Positions 58,759 to 64,000 of a stretch of 64,000 nt of DNA are shown one piece after another. Origin of the DNA: Pigmentiphaga sp. GTDB lineage: Bacteria > Pseudomonadota > Gammaproteobacteria > Burkholderiales > Burkholderiaceae_B. The translations under genes and the position numbers were made by a program. The DNA is taken from the NCBI GenBank assembly GCA_023228945.1, contig JALOAI010000004.1, positions 124,001-188,000 on the forward strand, read 5' to 3'. The notes under the pieces were generated by a model. The model searched no databases and was not told the origin of the DNA. It saw only the letters and a list, made by a program, of their open reading frames with translations. Every line of letters starts with the position of its first letter. Positions within the stretch are counted from its first letter, which is position 1.

Positions 58759-59184
58759 CTATTTGGCGAACAGCTGCCCGATATCCTTGAATGCCTTGAA
58801 CTCCATGGCGTTGCCGCAGGGATCGAGCAGGAACATGGTGGCCTGCTCGCCCACCTGGCCCTGGAAGCGGATATAGGGCTCGATCACGAAGGGCGTGCCG
58901 AACGACTTCAGGCGCTCGGCCAGCAGCTCCCATTGCCGCCACTCGAGTACGATGCCGAAATGCGGCACCGGCACATCGTGGCCATCGACGGCGTTGGTGT
59001 GCGCCTGTTCCTGAGAGGCGGTTCGCGGGTGTTCGTGGATCACCAGTTGGTGGCCATAAAAATTGAAGTCCACCCAGTGGTTGCTGGAGCGGCCTTCTTC
59101 GAGGCCGAACACCTCGCCGTAAAAACGACGGCAGGCGGGCAGGTCGTAGACGGGGATTGCCAAATGGAAGGGAGACAGGCTCAT
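58759..59184 (-). CDS. VOC-family (glyoxalase-like) protein
   Basis: A 141-residue vicinal-oxygen-chelate fold protein. It begins MSLSPFHLAIPVYDLPACRR with FYGEVFGLEEGR, the usual first repeat. The second half has PHFGIVLEWRQWELLAERL and ends with FLLDPCGNAMEFKAFKD, whose Glu is a typical metal ligand. GGAG six bases upstream supports ATG 59184 over the ATG at 59205. The specific reaction (glyoxalase, dioxygenase or fosfomycin-type resistance) cannot be told. Confidence 0.87.
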   Translation of the reverse strand: MSLSPFHLAIPVYDLPACRRFYGEVFGLEEGRSSNHWVDFNFYGHQLVIHEHPRTASQEQAHTNAVDGHDVPVPHFGIVLEWRQWELLAERLKSFGTPFVIEPYIRFQGQVGEQATMFLLDPCGNAMEFKAFKDIGQLFAK

Positions 59185-59297
59185 GATGAACTCCAATCGG
59201 TGCATGGCCGGGCCTGGCCTGACCTGGCGGTGCGGGTGGATCGGGCTATTCTAGAGAGAATCCCGGCGCCGCGCGCGACAGCGGCAAGGAGTGTGTC

Positions 59298-59870
59298 ATG
59301 GCACTGTTAGCGCCCCGCGGCGGCCCGCCGGCCCCCGCCTTGATCGTCGATCAATGGTTGAATGCCAGCGAGCCGCTGGAGCTCGAGCGGCTGCGCGGCA
59401 AGGTCGTGTTGCTGCACGCCTTCCAGATGCTGTGTCCGGGCTGCATTGCCCATGGCCTGCCCCAGGCCGAACACGCGCATCGCGCCTTCGGCCGCGAGGG
59501 TGTCGTCGTGATCGGCCTGCATACCGTGTTCGAGCATCACGCCGTCACCGGCCCCGAGGCCTTGCGCGCCTTCAACCACGAATACCGATGGAGCTTCCCG
59601 ATCGGCATCGATCGCGCGAGCCAGGGCAGCAGCATTCCCCAAACCATGCGGGCCTACGACCTGCAGGGCACTCCCAGCCTGGTGTTGATCGATCGCGCCG
59701 GAGCCATACGCCTGCAGCATCTCGGCCGGATCGACGACATGGTGCTGGGCGGCGCCATCGGGCGTTTGCTGGCGGAAGGCGGAGCGGCGGCGACTCCGGC
59801 GGCGGGCGGGGCCGGCGCGACGGCAAGCGACGCCGGCTGCGGGCCCGATGCCTGCCTGCCCCGGCCTTGA
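59298..59870 (+). CDS. Thioredoxin-fold (TlpA/peroxiredoxin-like) protein
   Basis: A 190-residue redox-fold protein without signal peptide. The active-site motif is C46-P-G-C49 in LLHAFQMLCPGCIAHGLPQA, an uncommon CPGC variant. The rest follows the AhpC/TlpA pattern (EGVVVIGLHTVFEHHAVTG; YDLQGTPSLVLIDRAGAIRL). It ends with a Gly/Ala-rich tail holding a second cysteine pair in GCGPDACLPRP, which could bind metal. AAGGAG eight bases upstream supports the start. It is just upstream of the copper-efflux genes, but a copper role is only suggested by position. Confidence 0.87.
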   Translation: MALLAPRGGPPAPALIVDQWLNASEPLELERLRGKVVLLHAFQMLCPGCIAHGLPQAEHAHRAFGREGVVVIGLHTVFEHHAVTGPEALRAFNHEYRWSFPIGIDRASQGSSIPQTMRAYDLQGTPSLVLIDRAGAIRLQHLGRIDDMVLGGAIGRLLAEGGAAATPAAGGAGATASDAGCGPDACLPRP

Positions 59871-59878
59871 AGCAAGGT

Positions 59879-59942
59879 ACCGACCGGCCGGTGCTCAACG
59901 ATTTCTGGGCGCCCTGGTGTGGCCCATGTCGGGCGATGGCGC
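59879..59942 (+). pseudogene. Thioredoxin active-site relic
   Basis: The frame from 59879 reads TDRPVLNDFWAPWCGPCRAM, the canonical thioredoxin active-site strand and helix, but it has no start codon of its own and no remaining fold before or after. It stops at 59998. The relic ends exactly where the CueR-type promoter begins. It looks like the leftover of a trxA-like gene. Confidence 0.65.
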
Positions 59943-59973
59943 TTGACCTTCCCACGATGGGAAGCCTCAAACT
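59943..59973 (+). promoter_or_regulatory. CueR-type copA promoter with 19-bp spacer
   Basis: -35 TTGACC (59943-59948) and -10 CAAACT (59968-59973) are separated by 19 bp containing the dyad CTTCCCACGATGGGAAG. This is the hallmark of MerR/CueR promoters and is close to the E. coli copA promoter (TTGACCTTCC...GGAAGG). It lies 35 bp before the copA ATG. CueR is encoded just downstream of copA. Confidence 0.85.
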
Positions 59974-60008
59974 GCGGGCATGTCGAATAATCCTGTAGGA
60001 AGTACACC

Positions 60009-62513
60009 ATGAGCACGTCCAGTCTTCACGATGCTCGCGCCACGGCGGCTACGGTCAGCCTGCCCATCGAAGGCATGACTTGCGCGAGTTGCGTCGGCCG
60101 GGTCGAGGCGGCCCTGGCCAGAGTCGAAGGGGTCGGCAGCGTTGCCGTCAACCTCGCCACCGAGCGGGCGGATATCCAGCCTGCAGGCCCCATCGACCGG
60201 ATGGCGCTGATCCAGGCGGTGGAAAAAGCCGGCTACGACGTCCCCGCCAGTACGGTCGAACTGGCGGTGGACGACATGACCTGCGCCTCCTGCGTCAGCC
60301 GGGTCGAGAAAGCGCTCAAGGCGGTGCCCGGCGTCACGGAGGCCACGGTGAATCTTGCCACCGAACGGGCCACGGTGCGTGGCGTGGCGGCGGCCGACGC
60401 CTTGGTGGCCGCCATCGAGAGAACCGGCTACGGCGCTCGCGTCGTGGCGAGTGCCGCCCAGGACGGCGATGAGGCAGTCGCCAAAAAAGATGCCGAGCGC
60501 GCCGGTCTCAAGCGCGACTTGATCGTGGCGGGCGTACTGACCCTGCCCGTGTTCGTGATCGAAATGGGTTCGCACCTGATCCCCGGCATGCACGAATGGG
60601 TTGCCGCGACCATCGGCTTGCAGCAAAGCTGGTACCTGCAGTTCATCCTCACCGCCCTGGTCCTCGCGTTTCCCGGCCGTCGTTTCTATACCAAGGGCTT
60701 CCCGGCCTTGCTGCGTCTGGCCCCCGACATGAACTCGCTGGTGGCCGTGGGTACGGCGGCGGCCTTCGGCTATTCGGTGGTCGCGACCTTCGCCCCCGGC
60801 CTGCTGCCGGCGGGGACGGTGAATGTCTACTACGAGGCGGCCGCCGTCATCGTGACGCTGATCCTGCTGGGCCGTTTTCTCGAGGCGCGCGCCAAAGGGC
60901 GGACATCCGAGGCCATCACGCGCCTGGTAGGCTTGCAGGCCAAGGTGGCTCACGTCTCGCGCGAGGGCCGATGGGTGGACATCCCCATCGGCGAAGTGAT
61001 CCTGGGCGACATCGTGGAGGTGCGCCCGGGCGAGCGGGTCCCGGTCGACGGCGAGGTGACCGAAGGCCGCAGCTTCGTCGACGAGTCGATGATCACCGGC
61101 GAACCCATTCCGGTGGAGAAAACCGCGGGCAGCGCCGTGGTCGGCGGCACCGTCAACCAGAAGGGCGCGTTGACGCTGCGCGCCACCGCCGTGGGCGCCC
61201 AGACCATGCTGGCGCAGATCATCCGCATGGTCGAGCTGGCCCAGGGTTCCAAGCTGCCGATCCAGGCCGTGGTCGATAAGGTCACGCTGTGGTTCGTACC
61301 GGCGGTCATGCTGGCCGCCTTGCTGACCTTCCTGGCCTGGCTGTTCTTCGGCCCTTCGCCCGCGCTTACCTTCGCCCTGGTCAACGCGGTGGCGGTGCTC
61401 ATCATCGCTTGCCCCTGCGCCATGGGCCTGGCCACGCCCACCTCCATCATGGTCGGCACCGGACGCGGCGCCGAGATGGGCGTGCTGTTCCGCAAGGGCG
61501 AGGCGCTGCAGTTGCTCAAGGATGCCCAGGTGGTGGCCGTCGACAAAACCGGCACGCTGACCGAAGGCCGTCCGGCCCTCACCGACCTGGGCATCGCCTC
61601 GGGCTTCGAGCGCAGCCAGGTGTTGGCCGCGGTGGCGGCGGTGGAGTCGCGTTCGGAGCACCCGATCGCCCGCGCCATCGTCGATGCCGCCGTGGAGGAG
61701 GGCATTGCGCTGCCGGCACTGGCCGATTTCGAATCGGTAACCGGCATGGGCGTGCGCGCCACCGTGGACGGCGTACGGGTGGAAGTCGGCGCCGACCGCT
61801 TCATGCGCGAACTGGGTTTGAGCGTGGACGAGTTTGCGGCGATGGCCGAGCGACTGGGCGGCGAGGGCAAATCGCCACTCTATGCCGCCATCGATGGCCG
61901 CCTGGCCGCCATCATTGCCGTGGCCGATCCGATCAAGGCCAGCACGCCGATCGCCATCGCAGCCTTGCACCAATTAGGCCTGAAGGTGGCGATGATCACC
62001 GGCGACAATGCGCATACCGCCCAGGCGATCGCACGGCAATTGGGCATCGACGAAGTCGTGGCCGAAGTCCTGCCCGAAGGCAAGGTGGAGGCCGTGCGAC
62101 GGCTGAAGGCCGCCCACGGCCGCCTGGCCTTCGTGGGCGATGGCATCAACGACGCCCCGGCGCTGGCGGAAGCCGACGTGGGCGTGGCCATCGGCACCGG
62201 CACTGACGTGGCGATGGAATCCGCCGACGTGGTGTTGATGTCGGGCAATCTGCAGGGCGTGCCCAACGCCATCGCGCTGTCCAAGGCCACCCTGGGCAAC
62301 ATTCGCCAGAATCTGTTCTGGGCCTTCGCCTACAACACGGCGCTGATCCCCGTGGCCGCCGGCGTGCTCTACCCCGCCTGGGGCGTGCTGCTCTCGCCGA
62401 TGTTCGCCGCGGGCGCCATGGCCTTGTCCAGCGTGTTCGTGCTCGGCAACGCGCTGCGCCTGCGCCGGTTCCAGCCGCCGCTGATCGAAGCGGCCGAGCC
62501 GTCACATTCATAA
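60009..62513 (+). CDS. copA: Copper-translocating P1B-type ATPase
   Basis: Exports Cu(I) from the cytoplasm at the expense of ATP; 834 residues. Two N-terminal HMA metal-binding domains carry GMTCASC (C25, C28) and DMTCASC (C92, C95). The membrane CPC motif is C468-P-C470 in IIACPCAMGLATPTS, the phosphorylated aspartate is D512 in DKTGTLTEG, and the hinge motif is GDGINDAPALAEADVGVAIG. Late membrane residues YN and MxxSS (FAYNTALIPVAAGV; AMALSSVFVLGNALRL) fit Cu(I) specificity. It is preceded by a CueR promoter and followed by cueR. Confidence 0.97.
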   Translation: MSTSSLHDARATAATVSLPIEGMTCASCVGRVEAALARVEGVGSVAVNLATERADIQPAGPIDRMALIQAVEKAGYDVPASTVELAVDDMTCASCVSRVEKALKAVPGVTEATVNLATERATVRGVAAADALVAAIERTGYGARVVASAAQDGDEAVAKKDAERAGLKRDLIVAGVLTLPVFVIEMGSHLIPGMHEWVAATIGLQQSWYLQFILTALVLAFPGRRFYTKGFPALLRLAPDMNSLVAVGTAAAFGYSVVATFAPGLLPAGTVNVYYEAAAVIVTLILLGRFLEARAKGRTSEAITRLVGLQAKVAHVSREGRWVDIPIGEVILGDIVEVRPGERVPVDGEVTEGRSFVDESMITGEPIPVEKTAGSAVVGGTVNQKGALTLRATAVGAQTMLAQIIRMVELAQGSKLPIQAVVDKVTLWFVPAVMLAALLTFLAWLFFGPSPALTFALVNAVAVLIIACPCAMGLATPTSIMVGTGRGAEMGVLFRKGEALQLLKDAQVVAVDKTGTLTEGRPALTDLGIASGFERSQVLAAVAAVESRSEHPIARAIVDAAVEEGIALPALADFESVTGMGVRATVDGVRVEVGADRFMRELGLSVDEFAAMAERLGGEGKSPLYAAIDGRLAAIIAVADPIKASTPIAIAALHQLGLKVAMITGDNAHTAQAIARQLGIDEVVAEVLPEGKVEAVRRLKAAHGRLAFVGDGINDAPALAEADVGVAIGTGTDVAMESADVVLMSGNLQGVPNAIALSKATLGNIRQNLFWAFAYNTALIPVAAGVLYPAWGVLLSPMFAAGAMALSSVFVLGNALRLRRFQPPLIEAAEPSHS

Positions 62514-62607
62514 AGATGGCTGCTTTATCTCGCGAATGGGGATGGCCTTGCCGCCATTCCCCGGCATGGGGGCGCCATCGCTTTACTCTCGAGGGAGGAC
62601 GATACTC

Positions 62608-63051
62608 ATGAACATCGGCGAGGCGGCCAAGGCATCCCAGGTATCCGCCAAAATGATCCGCTATTACGAGCAGATCGGCCTGATTCCGCCGGTGGGCCGG
62701 ACCGATGCCGGCTACCGGGTCTATAACGAGGCCGACATCCACCGCCTGAACTTTATCCGCCGGGCCCGCGATCTCGGCTTCTCGGTTGCCGAGATCGGCA
62801 ACCTGCTCAGCCTGTGGAACGACCAATCCCGCCAGAGTGCGGACGTCAAGCGTCTGGCCGAACAGCATATCGCCGAACTCGAACAACGGATGGCGAATCT
62901 GCGCCAGATGACGGATACGCTGAAGACGCTGATCGCCTGCTGCGCCGGGGACGACCGGCCCGATTGCCCGATCCTGGATGAACTACAGCAATCGGATGAA
63001 GGTTTGGCGGAAAGACAGAAGCGCAGCGGTGCGGTGATCCGACGCCAATGA
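62608..63051 (+). CDS. cueR: Copper-responsive MerR-family regulator CueR
   Basis: A 147-residue Cu(I) sensor. It begins MNIGEAAKASQVSAKMIRYY, the MerR wHTH, followed by a dimer helix. The metal loop has C112 and C120 in CCAGDDRPDCPIL, the same positions as the Cu(I) ligands of E. coli CueR, with an extra C111. AGGGAGGA about eight bases upstream supports the ATG at 62608. It most likely activates copA from the promoter at 59943 by DNA distortion. A weaker MerR-like dyad precedes it but is not convincing. Confidence 0.95.
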   Translation: MNIGEAAKASQVSAKMIRYYEQIGLIPPVGRTDAGYRVYNEADIHRLNFIRRARDLGFSVAEIGNLLSLWNDQSRQSADVKRLAEQHIAELEQRMANLRQMTDTLKTLIACCAGDDRPDCPILDELQQSDEGLAERQKRSGAVIRRQ

Positions 63052-63157
63052 CTACCTGCCTACGCACGAGCTGGAAAAATCAAGATGCTGGCCGTCAACA
63101 ATCGGCGGCGCCTCGCCAATCTGCCATCAGGGCTGAGGCCAGGCGCAAAACGCCGCT

Positions 63158-63808
63158 TCAGGCGGAGAGCGCGAACAGCCCTTCTTTCTTCAGGAAGTCC
63201 ACCACCTCGCTCACACCCTTGCCGCGCTTGAGGTCGGTCATGATGAAGGGTCTGCCCTGGCGCATGCGCGTGGCGTCGGATGCCATGACATCCAGGTTGA
63301 CTTCGACGTAAGGCGCGAGGTCGGTCTTGTTGATGATGAGCAACTCGGATTTGGTAATGCCCGGGCCGCCCTTGCGCGGAATTTCCTCACCGTTGGCGAC
63401 ACTGATGATGTAGAGCGTGAGGTCGGACAGTTCGGGACTGAACGTGGCGGCCAGGTTATCGCCTCCGGATTCGATGAAGACGATATCGGCGTCCGGGAAT
63501 TGCGCCAGCATGGCGTCGACCGCGACCAGGTTGATCGAGGCATCTTCGCGGATGGCCGTATGCGGGCAGCCACCGGTTTCGACGCCCATGATACGCTCCG
63601 CGGGCAGCGCCCCCGAGAGCGTCAGCAGACGTTGATCTTCTTTGGTGTAGATGTCGTTGGTAATGACGACGAGATCATACTCGGGGTACATGGCTTTGCA
63701 GAGGGCCTCGAGCATGGAGGTCTTGCCCGAGCCCACGGGTCCGCCCACGCCCACGCGGAGCGGCGGCAGCTTCTTGGTACGGGCGGACAATCGCGAAATA
63801 TCGTGCAT
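63158..63808 (-). CDS. ureG: Urease accessory GTPase UreG
   Basis: GTPase that drives nickel insertion into urease, 216 residues. The P-loop is GGPVGSGKT (22-30), the nickel-binding motif is C81-P-H83 in VETGGCPHTAIRED, and FIESGGDNLAATFSPEL and NKTDLAPYVEVNL follow. It lies 29 bp after ureF on the leftward strand, so it belongs to a urease operon extending beyond the right edge. Confidence 0.96.
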   Translation of the reverse strand: MHDISRLSARTKKLPPLRVGVGGPVGSGKTSMLEALCKAMYPEYDLVVITNDIYTKEDQRLLTLSGALPAERIMGVETGGCPHTAIREDASINLVAVDAMLAQFPDADIVFIESGGDNLAATFSPELSDLTLYIISVANGEEIPRKGGPGITKSELLIINKTDLAPYVEVNLDVMASDATRMRQGRPFIMTDLKRGKGVSEVVDFLKKEGLFALSA

Positions 63809-63837
63809 GTTGGACTCCAGGAACGACCTGTCTCGCG

Positions 63838-64000
63838 TCAGGAACGGAACAGGCGTGAGAACTGATGGGCATGGCGCGACGCCACGATGGCGTATTGCGG
63901 CGCCAGGGTTTGCAATTGCGGGGGCGTCGCCTGGCTCCGGCGCCGCGCCTCGTCGAGCACTGGTGGAAGCTGCTGGCGCAGCTGATGCAGAATGCGCTGC
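63838..64000 (-). CDS. ureF: Urease accessory protein UreF, C-terminal fragment
   Basis: The last 53 codons of a leftward gene cut by the window edge. The translation ends YAIVASRHAHQFSRLFRS, the characteristic UreF C terminus (SRLFRS). UreF works with UreD and UreG in urease maturation. The structural genes would be to the right. Confidence 0.88.
   Translation of the reverse strand, partial: QRILHQLRQQLPPVLDEARRRSQATPPQLQTLAPQYAIVASRHAHQFSRLFRS

Noticed and set aside
62520..62600. Second CueR-type promoter in front of cueR (TTGCCG with a 19-bp spacer and a CCCC/GGGG dyad)
   Set aside because: The putative -10 (CGCCAT) is too far from consensus and the dyad is imperfect; cueR may be read from the copA promoter.
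1..64000. tRNA, rRNA, insertion sequences and prophage genes
   Set aside because: No cloverleaf-like sequence, rRNA stretch, transposase or phage structural motif was noticed on reading; a covariance-model scan was not possible here.

Overview
The window is high-GC, densely coded DNA that looks like a betaproteobacterial chromosome, most likely Burkholderiales/Alcaligenaceae (Bordetella, Achromobacter or Pigmentiphaga relatives). The reasons are an APH-type homoserine kinase next to a BPSS1780-family membrane protein, a LOG-family gene and polA; a Bug-type solute receptor; many regulator/catabolic-enzyme pairs; and a urease accessory cluster. The organism call is inference from gene content. 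No rRNA, tRNA, CRISPR array, prophage or insertion sequence was recognised.

Positions 1-29,000 are mostly conserved housekeeping DNA. In order: an RND pump tail, alr-radA, two glycosyltransferases, uvrD, a leftward group (LOG protein, homoserine kinase, BPSS1780 protein) divergent from polA, a dienelactone hydrolase, an EamA transporter, a NMNAT/Nudix protein divergent from yacG, a complete leftward mrp/mnh Na+/H+ antiporter operon (A-B-C-D-E-F-G), an FmdB zinc-ribbon gene with aspS, an EEP-family hydrolase, and folP-glmM.

Positions 29,000-58,800 are accessory and catabolic DNA built from regulator/target pairs. They hold two tandem small paralogous proteins, a BOF periplasmic protein, an NsrR-like regulator, pirin/LysR, aldehyde dehydrogenase/AraC, a LuxR-type two-component system, a formylglycine-generating enzyme with a dockerin-bearing sulfatase lipoprotein, and a GntR-controlled nine-gene cluster (IlvD/Edd dehydratase, 3-hydroxyacid dehydrogenase, Hyi-like isomerase, TRAP transporter, NIPSNAP protein, D-2-hydroxyacid dehydrogenase). 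They also hold a ChrB-N/MFS pair and an IclR-linked operon (CocE/NonD lipoprotein hydrolase, Bug receptor, Asp/Glu racemase, amidohydrolase). Positions 58,800-64,000 hold a VOC protein, a thioredoxin-fold protein, a copA-cueR copper-efflux locus with a recognisable CueR promoter, and the end of a urease accessory operon (ureF fragment, ureG).

The most unusual signal is a mosaic extragenic repeat family confined to the accessory half. Copies sit at gene 3' ends, often begin with the gene's own TGA stop codon (TGACCACGCGCC...), and carry one or two GC-rich hairpins. Other points worth attention are a perfect 12-bp inverted repeat between aldehyde dehydrogenase and its AraC regulator, a palindrome inside the spacer of a sulfatase promoter candidate, a thioredoxin active-site relic abutting the CueR promoter, and divergent polA and LOG start codons that touch at a single CATATG.
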